From positions 1 to 64,000 of the forward strand of contig NZ_JAILNU010000117.1 in assembly GCF_024691275.1 (NCBI RefSeq): a DNA stretch of 64,000 bases, written 5' to 3'. Under the pieces are notes generated by a model. The model was not told the DNA's origin and ran no database searches. It saw only the letters and a program-made list of their open reading frames with translations. A program made the position numbers and the translations under genes. Every line of letters begins with the position of its first letter. The first letter of the stretch is position 1. This document shows, one piece after another, positions 16,684 through 25,046 of the stretch. The stretch is from Ruminococcus sp. (GTDB lineage Bacteria > Bacillota > Clostridia > Oscillospirales > Ruminococcaceae).

Positions 16684-17304
16684 ATGCCTGCATATGTTTC
16701 TATGACTTTTGAATACAGCCGCCTTGAGCTGGATTACGACAATATGAAGGAGCTCCTTGCATATATCAAACACGCAGGTCTTGAATTCAAGGGCGGTGTG
16801 AACGGCTCTGAGGGTCAGACCATCGAGGAGATACTGGACTATAACCAGAAAAAGCTCGAAGCAGATTTCGTTCTCGGCAGCGGTGAGGACCGCGCAAATG
16901 ACTATAAGCAGATGCTGTTCGGCTACGAAGGATTTTCCGAGATACGCGGATATATCAGCAATAATTACCCTGCTGACAGAGAGTACAGCTTTACACTGCT
17001 GTTCCCCGAGGAGGAAGTCCTTGCGGAGCATGGAGCATATAAGACCGAGGCGGTCGCAAAGATGAAGAATATCGCAAGCCTGCTGTGGATACTCCCGAAA
17101 ACACGTACTGTCCAGACCGAACTCGAAACAAGTGACGGTATCCTTACGGAGCAGGAAATTAAGGACGGAGCTGCGCCTTCTGTCTGTCCTCTGGCAATAG
17201 TATCCGAAAAGCAGTTCGGACATATGGACAATTCCGCATATACAGACGACCACATCTATGCAGGAGGAGTTCTCATAATGCCGAAGGATATAAAGCTTGT
17301 CTGA
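16684..17304 (+). CDS. Uncharacterised soluble protein between mutS and mutL
   Basis: This 206-residue protein has no signal peptide or membrane segment and I recognise no domain. It begins MPAYVSMTFEYSRLELDY. Acidic helices (TIEEILDYNQKKLEAD) and a C-terminal strand (HIYAGGVLIMPKDIKLV) can be seen. The strong ribosome site ACGGAGG and the spacing to mutL (30 bases) suggest cotranscription with the mismatch repair genes. The 140 bases between mutS and this gene show no clear terminator. A link to mismatch repair is only suggested by position. Confidence 0.6.
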   Translation: MPAYVSMTFEYSRLELDYDNMKELLAYIKHAGLEFKGGVNGSEGQTIEEILDYNQKKLEADFVLGSGEDRANDYKQMLFGYEGFSEIRGYISNNYPADREYSFTLLFPEEEVLAEHGAYKTEAVAKMKNIASLLWILPKTRTVQTELETSDGILTEQEIKDGAAPSVCPLAIVSEKQFGHMDNSAYTDDHIYAGGVLIMPKDIKLV

Positions 17305-17334
17305 ACTGCCCGTCAATCAGAAAGGAAGTTTAAA

Positions 17335-19365
17335 ATGCCGTCAATCAATGTGCTTAGCAAGGAGATATCTGAACTTATCGCCGCAGGTGAAGTCATAGAG
17401 CGCCCGTCCTCTGTCATCAAGGAGCTGGTGGAAAACTCCATAGATTCAGGAGCTGCTCATATAACTGTGGAGATAAAAAACGGCGGAACTACATATATGC
17501 GCGTCACTGACGACGGCTGCGGAATGTCCTTTGGCGATGTGCCAAAGGCGTTTCTTCGTCATGCGACAAGTAAGATAAGTGCAAAGGAAGACCTTGACAA
17601 TATCCTCACTCTCGGTTTCCGCGGAGAAGCCCTTGCTTCTGTTGCTGCCGTTGCCCGTGTGGAGATAATGACCAAGCAGAAGGAAGAACTCTATGGTACG
17701 CTGTATTCTATCGAGGGCAGTGAAGAGAAGTCCCACGAGCAGAGCGGCTGTCCCGACGGCACTACTATTATAATACGCGACCTTTTTTATAATGTCCCTG
17801 CACGGCGCAAGTTCATGAAAAAGGATGTGACGGAAGCAAATGCGGTAAGCAGCATCTTGCAGAAGATCACTATGTCTCACCCTGATATCGCGTTCAGATT
17901 CATTCGTGATAACCGTACTGAGTTCAATTCCAGCGGTGACGGTGAGCTTTTTTCGGCAGTATATGCAGTCTACGGACGAGACTTTGCCCGTGACCTCATT
18001 CCCGTGGACTACGAATATGAGGGTGTCCATGTGGGCGGCTATGTTATAAAGCCTCTTTACTCCAAGAACAACCGCGCTTTCCAGAATTTCTTCGTGAACG
18101 GCAGATATGTGCGTTCAAAGCTGTGTTCGGCAGCCGTCGAGAACGCCTATACCAACATGATAATGACGGGAAAATTTCCTGCCTGCGTTCTGCTCATCGA
18201 CCTTCCTCCGCATACCATGGACGTTAATATCCACCCCACCAAGGCTGAGGTGCGCTTCACCAACGAGAAGTCGGTCTCGGACGCTATTTATTTCGCAGTA
18301 AAGAACGCCATGATGAAGGACGGTCTTATCTACGAGTTTGAGCTGAAACCGCGTACTGACTGGAAAAAAGCCGCTCCCGAGCAGGAGGAGATGATACAGC
18401 AGGAGTTCCTTTTCACGCCTGTTGATAAGATAGAGGAAGCAGAGAAAAATCTGACAGAAGCGCCTGCGCCTGCGGTGAAAACAGCTCCCAAGCCTGCTGC
18501 GGAGGAACAGCCTTATACTGCGGATATCACGCCAAGTCCTGCATATGACAGACCTGAGCCGAAGAACGTTCCGCAGACTGCTCCCGTTATTGCAAAGCCG
18601 GTGGAGACTGCTCCGATAGCTGAGACTGCTGCGGAGCCGATAAAAGAGCCTGAAATCGTAAGCGTTTCCAAGCCTGCGGAAGCTCCCGTACCTGAGAAGG
18701 TGGAGGGATTCAGCTATATCACCCAGCAGTCCTTCACGGCAGCTCCGCAAAAGCCTGCGGAGGAAGCGACAAAGGAGTCGGTATGGACGGAAAAGCCGAA
18801 AATCCGCGTTATCGGCGAAGCCTTCGGGCTTTACATCGTGGCTGAGGTCGGCGACGATACCATGATAATGATAGACAAACACGCCGCTCATGAGCGCATA
18901 ATCTTCGAGCGCCTGAAAAGCCGCAACTGCCGACAGTACAGCCAGCAGCTCCTTACGGGAGTGAAGGTGCTCCTCACAGGGGACGAGATAAGTGCCCTTG
19001 AATCAAATCAGGAGCTTCTTGCGGATCTGGGCTTTACATTTGACTTCTCCGAGAAGCCCTGCGTGGTGGCGACGGCAGTTCCTACATTTATTATGGAACT
19101 GGATATGGAGGACATAATCTCCGAGATAGCAAACAATCTGCGTATGTATAATCACGACCCACAGTCCCATATGCTGGACGATATGCTCCATACAGTTGCC
19201 TGCAAATCGGCAATTAAGGGCAACGACAAGAATGATATCGCGGAGCTGCAATCCCTTGCGGAGCAGGTATACTTTGACGAGAGGATACGCCACTGTCCTC
19301 ACGGCAGACCCGTGATGTTCACCATGTCAAAGAGCAATATATCCCACCAGTTCAAGAGAACGTAA
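17335..19365 (+). CDS. mutL: DNA mismatch repair protein MutL (endonuclease type)
   Basis: This 676-residue MutL has a GHKL ATPase N-terminal domain (ENSIDSGA, DDGCGM, HATSKI, GFRGEAL). An Ala/Pro/Glu-rich linker of about 120 residues (roughly 370-490) follows, then a C-terminal dimerisation domain. The latter carries the endonuclease motif in the form DKHAAHERIIFE (consensus DQHAxxExxxxE) together with ACKSAI and CPHGRP. This MutL should therefore nick DNA itself, as in bacteria without MutH. AAAGGAAG precedes the ATG. The linker varies between species and is of little concern. Confidence 0.96.
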   Translation: MPSINVLSKEISELIAAGEVIERPSSVIKELVENSIDSGAAHITVEIKNGGTTYMRVTDDGCGMSFGDVPKAFLRHATSKISAKEDLDNILTLGFRGEALASVAAVARVEIMTKQKEELYGTLYSIEGSEEKSHEQSGCPDGTTIIIRDLFYNVPARRKFMKKDVTEANAVSSILQKITMSHPDIAFRFIRDNRTEFNSSGDGELFSAVYAVYGRDFARDLIPVDYEYEGVHVGGYVIKPLYSKNNRAFQNFFVNGRYVRSKLCSAAVENAYTNMIMTGKFPACVLLIDLPPHTMDVNIHPTKAEVRFTNEKSVSDAIYFAVKNAMMKDGLIYEFELKPRTDWKKAAPEQEEMIQQEFLFTPVDKIEEAEKNLTEAPAPAVKTAPKPAAEEQPYTADITPSPAYDRPEPKNVPQTAPVIAKPVETAPIAETAAEPIKEPEIVSVSKPAEAPVPEKVEGFSYITQQSFTAAPQKPAEEATKESVWTEKPKIRVIGEAFGLYIVAEVGDDTMIMIDKHAAHERIIFERLKSRNCRQYSQQLLTGVKVLLTGDEISALESNQELLADLGFTFDFSEKPCVVATAVPTFIMELDMEDIISEIANNLRMYNHDPQSHMLDDMLHTVACKSAIKGNDKNDIAELQSLAEQVYFDERIRHCPHGRPVMFTMSKSNISHQFKRT

Positions 19366-19374
19366 GGGGAAGAA

Positions 19375-19768
19375 ATGAAACTGTCAGTAAAAGTATCCAT
19401 TGCACTTTTTTTGTCAGCCTTTATGTGCATTTTCGGCTGTTGTTCTGCTTTTGCGGCTTCTTGGAATATTGACCATTCGTGGCAGCTTATACGATTTGAT
19501 GAGGATAAAGTCCCCGAGGGGACAGCTTTTGCGGACATACTCATAAAGAATAAATGGCACGACGAAGGTAAAACACGCCTCGCATAAAAAGGCTGTTTAC
19601 TGCTTTGAGGCTGAGGGTGAAAGTCTTAGCTGCTCGGTGAGTAAAGCTCCTGAGCTGCGTTTGGGGATTTCCTTTGTTATATTCATAGCTATTCTGCTCG
19701 TTATAATTTTTATTATAATTCTGAGAGCTATCGTGAAATTCGCGGAAAAAGCGAATACGAAAAAATGA
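19375..19768 (+). pseudogene. Small secreted/membrane protein gene broken by a frameshift
   Basis: The first frame (ATG 19375, GGGGAAG before it) gives a signal peptide (LFLSAFMCIFGCCSAFAAS) and about 40 more residues, ending at TAA 19585-19587. A second frame reads on from the same place as KKAVYCFEAEGESL, then a membrane helix (SFVIFIAILLVIIFIIIL) and KFAEKANTKK, ending at TGA 19766-19768. The two halves make a sensible protein of about 130 residues, secreted with a C-terminal membrane anchor. A single indel near 19565-19585 therefore breaks it, or is a sequencing error. No function is known; it lies between mutL and miaA. Confidence 0.6.
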
Positions 19769-19798
19769 TAAAACGGATACAGTCAGGAGAACTTGACA

Positions 19799-20752
19799 AT
19801 GAACGAAAAGAATAAAAAGCCCTTTGTGCTTGCCGTTGTAGGCCCTACCGCTTCCGGCAAGACATGGCTGGGCGTTGAACTTGCGAAAATCTACGGCGGA
19901 GAAGTCATCTCCGCCGATTCCATGCAGATATACAAGGGCATGGACATAGCTTCTGCAAAGCCTACAGAGGACGAAAAGCAGGGGATACCGCATCATCTTG
20001 TGGATATCCTCGGAAGGGACGTTAGTTTCAGTGCTGCGGACTACGTTGCGCTTGCAAACGAGAAGATACGTGAGGTGCTTTCACGCGGTCGCCTTCCTAT
20101 TATAGTAGGGGGCACGGGACTGTATGTGGATTCGCTCCTTGAAAACGTGAAATTCTCCGAGGGCGGCAGCGATGAGGCTTACCGCGAAGAGCTTTATGCT
20201 TTTGCGAAGGAGAACGGCAACGAGGCTCTTCACGCCCGTCTTGCGGAAATAGACCCCGAGGCTGCCGAGGGGATACACCCAAATAATCTGGTGAGAATTG
20301 TCCGCGCACTGGAGGTCTGCAAGGTCACCGGAAGGCGCTTCAGTGAGCTCAAAAAAGAGAGTAAGCTGGTGGAAAGTCCGTATAATTCCCTGATACTCGG
20401 ACTGAATTACGAAAACAGACAGACTCTTTACGACAGGATAGACCTCCGCGTAGATGAAATGGTGAAAACGGGACTTGTCGAAGAAGCAAGGCAGCTCTGG
20501 CAGGAGAGCGGCATGAAGACCGCTGCAAACGCTATCGGCTATAAGGAACTCATACCGTATTTCAAGGGTGAAGCAAGTCTTGAGGACTGTATCTCCATCG
20601 TAAAGCAGGAAACAAGGCACTATGCAAAGCGTCAGCTTACGTGGTTCAGAAGAAATGAACGCATAGTGTGGATAATACTTGACAGATTTGATAAAAAGAA
20701 TGAAATATTAGAAAAATGCAAAAAAACTATAGCCAAATACTTGGAAACGTGA
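19799..20752 (+). CDS. miaA: tRNA dimethylallyltransferase MiaA
   Basis: This 317-residue enzyme transfers dimethylallyl to N6 of A37 in tRNAs reading U-first codons; MiaB, upstream in this window, then methylthiolates the product. The P-loop is GPTASGKT, followed by ISADSMQIYKGMDI and the late RQLTWFRRN motif. I chose ATG 19799 with AGGAGA eight bases before it; TTG 19793 is the alternative. It follows mutL and the broken small gene and precedes hfq by 98 bases. The mutS-mutL-miaA-hfq order is widely conserved. Confidence 0.96.
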   Translation: MNEKNKKPFVLAVVGPTASGKTWLGVELAKIYGGEVISADSMQIYKGMDIASAKPTEDEKQGIPHHLVDILGRDVSFSAADYVALANEKIREVLSRGRLPIIVGGTGLYVDSLLENVKFSEGGSDEAYREELYAFAKENGNEALHARLAEIDPEAAEGIHPNNLVRIVRALEVCKVTGRRFSELKKESKLVESPYNSLILGLNYENRQTLYDRIDLRVDEMVKTGLVEEARQLWQESGMKTAANAIGYKELIPYFKGEASLEDCISIVKQETRHYAKRQLTWFRRNERIVWIILDRFDKKNEILEKCKKTIAKYLET

Positions 20753-20850
20753 TATAATATAATGTGTGTATTTCTATGCGCGTTATTTGGCAAAACATTT
20801 TACCCATAGAGATGCCGTGATAAACAAATATGTCAGTTAGGAGAATGTGT

Positions 20851-21090
20851 ATGAACAAAACAATCAATCTGCAGGACGTGTTCCTTAATCAGTGCAGAAA
20901 AGACAAGATCATGGTAACTATTATCCTTACAAACGGATTTCAGTTCAAAGGTATGGTAAGAGGTTTTGACAGCTACGTTGCTATTTTTGACTGCGAAGGC
21001 AAACAGCAGCTCGTATATAAACACGCTATATCAACAATTATCCCTGCAAGAGCCGTTTCTATCCTTGACGCTGCTGAAAAGAACGATTAA
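20851..21090 (+). CDS. hfq: RNA-binding protein Hfq
   Basis: This 79-residue Hfq has the Sm1 motif ([19 protein letters not shown], with [15 protein letters not shown]) and the Sm2 motif VYKHAIS (KH version YKHAIST). Start ATG 20851 follows TAGGAGA. Hfq is a hexameric RNA chaperone that binds small RNAs and mRNA tails. The acidic C-terminal tail is short (AAEKND), typical for Firmicutes. The next gene begins 11 bases after the stop. Confidence 0.96.
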   Translation: MNKTINLQDVFLNQCRKDKIMVTIILTNGFQFKGMVRGFDSYVAIFDCEGKQQLVYKHAISTIIPARAVSILDAAEKND

Positions 21091-21101
21091 GGGTGAGCTG
21101 A

Positions 21102-22361
21102 ATGGGATTTACCAGATCGGAAGGCAGCGTTGTGGTCAAGCTCCTGAGGAACGTTGTCCTTGTGCTGCTTCTGATAGTTTTTATAAGTATAGTCTATAAT
21201 TTCCGCAATAAGGAGAGCGATACTGTCTCCGCACTGACGGCTTCGGCTGTACAGTCGAAGGAGTACAAGGGCGTTTTTATAAGAGATGAGGAGATGCTCC
21301 TGTACAGCGGAAACGGCGTTCTGAGCTATAATGTCCTTGACGGCGGAAAGGTCGGCAACGGCACTGTTATCGCGGAGGCTTATCCTTCCGATGAACAGCT
21401 CAGCATCAAGCGTGAGAAGGCTATGCTCGAAAAAGATCTCACTATCCTTCAGAAGATCCAGAACCCGGGTACTCTTGAGTCTGCGCAGCCTGCCAGCCTT
21501 TCGGAAAGTATCGACATGAGCTACCGCAGTCTTATATACTACAGAGATATGCATGATTATGACAGTCTCGGTGAGGTGAAGGAAGATCTTCTTGTACAGA
21601 TGAGTACATACCAGATAATCACAAATGAAGTGCAGGACTTCAGCCAGAAGATAAACGATATCAAGTCAGAGATCGAAAAGCTCGACGCTAAGGCTGTTGT
21701 TTCAAAGGAACAGATAGTCGCTCCGCGTTCGGCTTATTTCGCAAGCTACTGCGACGGCTATGAGGAAAAGTTCAGGACGGACAACCTCGACCACATCTCG
21801 TCTGAGATGATAAATGAGGTCGAGGATAAAAAGTCTACCGCTCCGAATGTCGTAGGCAAGCTTATCGACGGATACGGCTGGTATCTTGCTCTTGTTGCGG
21901 ACAATTCCAAGAAGGAATATGCTGTAGGCGATGAAATACTGCTAAGGTTCGATTCGTCTGTTGAGAAGTATCCTGCCACAATATACGATATCCGCGAAGA
22001 AAGCCCCAACAGAAGCGTTGTGGTGATCTTCTGCGATAAGTTCAATTACGACCTTGTCCAGCACAGAACGGAAACTGTTGAGCTCATTCAAGATGAACCC
22101 ACAGGTCTGAAGGTGCCCCGTGAGGCTATCCGATTTGCCGATGTCAAGGAGACATATACCGACAGCGAAGGCAATGAATCGGAAAAGACCATAACAAGCA
22201 AGGGCGTGTATATCCGCAAGGGCGAACAGATAGTGTTCAAAAAGATCAAGGTCGTCTATGAGGGCAGCGATTACGTTCTCTCAGAGATAAACAGCGATCC
22301 TGAGTACCTTGCACTTTACGACGATATCATGATCGAGGGGGTCGATAAGAATGAACAATAA
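21102..22361 (+). CDS. HlyD-family membrane-fusion-like protein
   Basis: This 419-residue protein has one N-terminal membrane helix (residues 15-32) and an outer part arranged like HlyD-type adaptors. A beta segment with lipoyl-like strands (VLDGGKVGNGTVIAEAYPS) is followed by a helical hairpin of about 100 residues with coiled-coil character (QDFSQKINDIKSEIEKLDAK), then a beta-barrel-like part. Proteins like this lie beside yggS and sepF in many Clostridia and may connect to cell division or envelope transport. It overlaps yggS by 11 bases and is coupled to it. No transporter partner is adjacent. Confidence 0.7.
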   Translation: MGFTRSEGSVVVKLLRNVVLVLLLIVFISIVYNFRNKESDTVSALTASAVQSKEYKGVFIRDEEMLLYSGNGVLSYNVLDGGKVGNGTVIAEAYPSDEQLSIKREKAMLEKDLTILQKIQNPGTLESAQPASLSESIDMSYRSLIYYRDMHDYDSLGEVKEDLLVQMSTYQIITNEVQDFSQKINDIKSEIEKLDAKAVVSKEQIVAPRSAYFASYCDGYEEKFRTDNLDHISSEMINEVEDKKSTAPNVVGKLIDGYGWYLALVADNSKKEYAVGDEILLRFDSSVEKYPATIYDIREESPNRSVVVIFCDKFNYDLVQHRTETVELIQDEPTGLKVPREAIRFADVKETYTDSEGNESEKTITSKGVYIRKGEQIVFKKIKVVYEGSDYVLSEINSDPEYLALYDDIMIEGVDKNEQ

Positions 22362-23043
22362 CGATCTCGCTTATATCGACGAGAACCTGCGCATAATAAA
22401 AGAGAGATGCGCTGAAGCAAAAGAAAAATTCCGAAGCAGCGATGATGTGATCCGCATTATGGCGGTCACAAAAACTGTTGCTCCCGAAGCCATAAACCAC
22501 GCTATAGGACTGGGTATGGATCTTCTGGGAGAAAACAGAGTGCAGGAATACCTTTCCAAAGCCGATCTCTATGACAAGTCTGCGGAGGTACAGTTCATCG
22601 GTCATTTACAGACAAATAAAGTAAAATATATCATAAATTCGGTAAGCATGATACAGTCCGTTGACAGCCTGAAGCTGGGACAGGAAATAAGCCGCCTCGC
22701 CGTTAAGAACGGCAGGACTATGGATATCCTGTGCGAAGTGAATATAGGCGGTGAGGACTCCAAAAGCGGCGTTTCTCCCACGGAACTGAACGAGCTTATC
22801 AAACAGCTCTCGGAGCTGGAAGGCTTGCGCCTGCGCGGTCTTATGACTATCCCGCCGCCGAGTGACAGCGATATCTTCCTCGGACGCATGAAGGAGCTTT
22901 TCGATAAAGTCTCCGAAGAATACGCCGATATGGATACGCTCTCAATGGGCATGACCCATGATTACGCTGAGGCGATAAAGTACGGCTCAACACTGGTGCG
23001 TATAGGTACGGGAATTTTCGGCGCAAGGGATTATTCAAAGTAA
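22351..23043 (+). CDS. YggS-family pyridoxal phosphate homeostasis protein
   Basis: This 230-residue alanine-racemase-N-fold protein binds PLP. The PLP lysine lies in MAVTKTV and the family motifs GENRVQE and FIGHLQTNK are present, with SMGMTHDYAEAI and RIGTGIFG near the end. The family (PLPBP, YlmE in Bacillus) keeps free PLP levels balanced and has no known enzymatic activity. It overlaps the end of the HlyD-like gene and lies 99 bases before sepF, matching the ylmE-ylmF(sepF)-ylmH-divIVA order of Bacillus. Confidence 0.93.
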   Translation: MNNNDLAYIDENLRIIKERCAEAKEKFRSSDDVIRIMAVTKTVAPEAINHAIGLGMDLLGENRVQEYLSKADLYDKSAEVQFIGHLQTNKVKYIINSVSMIQSVDSLKLGQEISRLAVKNGRTMDILCEVNIGGEDSKSGVSPTELNELIKQLSELEGLRLRGLMTIPPPSDSDIFLGRMKELFDKVSEEYADMDTLSMGMTHDYAEAIKYGSTLVRIGTGIFGARDYSK

Positions 23044-23142
23044 TTCCCGGCGGAATGCTGAATATCAACACGGGATGCTCCGCATTGATCCTGTGAAGAA
23101 AAATAAATAAAAAAACAAATAATGCGGAGAAGGAGTATTAAG

Positions 23143-23616
23143 ATGAAACTTTTTGACGGAATTAAAGATTTTTTCTTTGCTGCAGACGATGATGATGATT
23201 TTGAAGCTGATGTACCCGTTCGTCATGAGCGTGAGCGCGGCGGTTTTCAGCCTTCCGATCAGGACGATGCTCCCGTTAATGAGGGAAGCGGAGTTGGTTC
23301 AGGCAGAAGAAATAAAGTTGTAAATATACAGACTACCGCACAGCTTCAGGTCGTTCTCGTAAAGCCTTCGGCTTTCACAGACGCTAAGCAGATAGCAGAT
23401 CACCTCATTGCTAAGAAGACAGTAGTCCTCAATCTTGAAACAGCTTCTCCCGAAAACAAGAGAAGGATCATCGACTTCCTCGTTGGCGTTGCTTATGCAA
23501 ACGGCGGAAGCCTCAAGCCTGTTGCAAATCTCACATATATAATTACTCCTTATAATGTTGGATTTATCGGCGAAGACCTCGTTGGTGAGCTGGAGAACAA
23601 CGGCGTATTTATCTGA
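23143..23616 (+). CDS. sepF: Cell division protein SepF
   Basis: This 157-residue protein starts at ATG 23143 with GAAGGAG upstream. An amphipathic N-terminal membrane-binding helix (MKLFDGIKDFFF) is followed by a flexible acidic and charged linker and the SepF core (VVLVKPSAFTDAKQIADHLI ... NLETASPENKRRIIDFLVG ... TYIITPYNV). SepF anchors FtsZ rings to the membrane and helps septum synthesis. The stop overlaps the start of ylmH by one base. Confidence 0.95.
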   Translation: MKLFDGIKDFFFAADDDDDFEADVPVRHERERGGFQPSDQDDAPVNEGSGVGSGRRNKVVNIQTTAQLQVVLVKPSAFTDAKQIADHLIAKKTVVLNLETASPENKRRIIDFLVGVAYANGGSLKPVANLTYIITPYNVGFIGEDLVGELENNGVFI

Positions 23617-24374
23617 TGAACGATCAGTCGGATAAGCTTTTTGCTGCAAGGCTCGGAGATATGGTCTCGCTCTGCGAAAGAGACGGTATGTATCAGTTCT
23701 CTTCATTTCTTGACGAAAGACAGTGTGCCGAAGCTGAGGCGTGGTGCGCAAGAAATACGGGAGAGCTGAGATACAGGCTCTGGGGCGGATACGGCGACGC
23801 AAGACGAAAAATGCTTGCGGTCTATTCCGATTACTGCGAGGACTATATCAGTGAGGAGTATCCCTTTGCGTGTCTGACATTCAGCTACCGCAAAGAGGAT
23901 AAACTGACACACAGGGATTTTCTCGGCACTTTCATGGGGCTTCAGCTCAAACGTGAGGTAATCGGCGATATCGTTACGGCTGAAGGAAAAACACAGGCGT
24001 TCGTAACTGTGGTCGCAGCAAAGCTTATAATGTCGGCAGTGTCTAAAATAGGCAGGGTCGGGGTAAAGATCACCGACAGTCTGCCCTTTGAGCTGGAAAA
24101 TGCTCAGAAGTATCAGGATATCAGCGGAACAGTCGCCTCCCTTCGCGCCGACTGCGTGGTAGGTCTGGCTGCTCATCTGAGCCGCGAAAAGGCTGCCGCA
24201 CTTATCCGTGCAGATAAGGTGGAGATAAATCATTTTCCCGTTTCATCTGTATCCCGTGAACTCAGGGGCGGAGATATATTGTCAATTAGGGGCTTTGGAA
24301 GATTTGTACTTTCAGATATCAACGGCGAAACAAAAAAAGGCCGTATACACATTGAGCTGAAAAAATATATTTAG
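23616..24374 (+). CDS. ylmH: S4-domain RNA-binding protein YlmH
   Basis: This 252-residue protein has an N-terminal domain of the YlmH type (FLDERQCAEAEAW ... GGYGDARRKM) and a C-terminal S4 RNA-binding domain (LSREKAAALIRADKVEINH). YlmH in Bacillus binds stalled 50S-peptidyl-tRNA complexes in ribosome quality control. Its start overlaps the sepF stop (TGATGA) and it precedes the DivIVA gene by 11 bases, the usual division-cluster context. Confidence 0.92.
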   Translation: MNDQSDKLFAARLGDMVSLCERDGMYQFSSFLDERQCAEAEAWCARNTGELRYRLWGGYGDARRKMLAVYSDYCEDYISEEYPFACLTFSYRKEDKLTHRDFLGTFMGLQLKREVIGDIVTAEGKTQAFVTVVAAKLIMSAVSKIGRVGVKITDSLPFELENAQKYQDISGTVASLRADCVVGLAAHLSREKAAALIRADKVEINHFPVSSVSRELRGGDILSIRGFGRFVLSDINGETKKGRIHIELKKYI

Positions 24375-24385
24375 AGGTGAATGAA

Positions 24386-24946
24386 ATGATAACTTCAAAG
24401 GACGTAAGAAATAAGAGATTTGAGAAGGCTGCATTCGGTTATAAGCAGGAGGAGATCGACGAGTTCCTCTCACAGCTGGAGGCAGAGCTTGACGAAATGG
24501 AGCGCGAACGCGCAGAAGCAAACAGCAAGATACAGGTGCTTGCCGATAAGGTAAGAGAATATATGAGAGATGAGGACGCTCTCAAGGACGCTCTCCTCGG
24601 TGCTCAGAAGCAGGGTCATCAGGTGCTCAACGACGCTAACGAGAAGGCTGAGCAGATACTGGCAGAGGCTAAGGAAAAGGCTGCCGCTCTTGAGGACGAG
24701 GCTGTTCGTCAGCACGCTGAGGCTATGGAGAAGAACCGCGCTGAGATAGCTAAGGAGAAGGAAGCTCTCATCGAGGCTCAGCAGCAGGTAGCTGACTTCA
24801 AAAAGAGCCTTTTCGATATGTATAAGAGCCACCTTGAGCTTATCTCTTCTATGCCTGATTCCTTCGAGGAGGAAGAAAGTGCAGAAGAACCTCAGACCGC
24901 TGAGGAGATCGCAGCTGCTGTTGCAGCAGACGCTGAAGAAGAATAA
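24386..24946 (+). CDS. divIVA: DivIVA domain protein
   Basis: This 186-residue protein starts at ATG 24386 (AGAGGTG six bases before it; GTG 24377 belongs to that site). The N terminus (ITSKDVRNKRFEKAAFGYKQ) is the lipid-binding DivIVA motif that recognises curved membrane at septa and poles. A long coiled coil to about residue 150 and an acidic tail follow. It probably organises division-site proteins with SepF. It is shorter than Gram-positive polar-growth DivIVA and of GpsB/DivIVA type. Confidence 0.88.
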   Translation: MITSKDVRNKRFEKAAFGYKQEEIDEFLSQLEAELDEMERERAEANSKIQVLADKVREYMRDEDALKDALLGAQKQGHQVLNDANEKAEQILAEAKEKAAALEDEAVRQHAEAMEKNRAEIAKEKEALIEAQQQVADFKKSLFDMYKSHLELISSMPDSFEEEESAEEPQTAEEIAAAVAADAEEE

Positions 24947-25008
24947 ATTGTACCGCGGAGTGGGGAGACCCGTTCTGCGATGCTTTGTTTTGAAAAAAGT
25001 TTGAAAGG

Positions 25009-25046
25009 AGGATCCCTCACAGCCTTTATAAGAGGGATCAGATAGT
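25009..25046 (+). promoter_or_regulatory. ileS: Ribosome site and hairpin before the ileS start
   Basis: The best Shine-Dalgarno, AAAGGAGG, lies about 30 bases before ATG 25047. Between them is a perfect 8-bp hairpin, GATCCCTC / GAGGGATC, with a 13-base loop. Folding would bring the SD within about 9 bases of the ATG. Alternatively AGAGGG in the 3' arm is used. An in-frame TAA inside the loop excludes an upstream start. Confidence 0.5.

Noticed and set aside
24950-24958. GTACCGCGG before ileS, resembling the core of a T-box antiterminator
   Set aside because: Only 100 bases separate divIVA and ileS. There is no stem I or specifier loop, the AGGGTGG part of the T-box is missing, and no terminator alternative is present.
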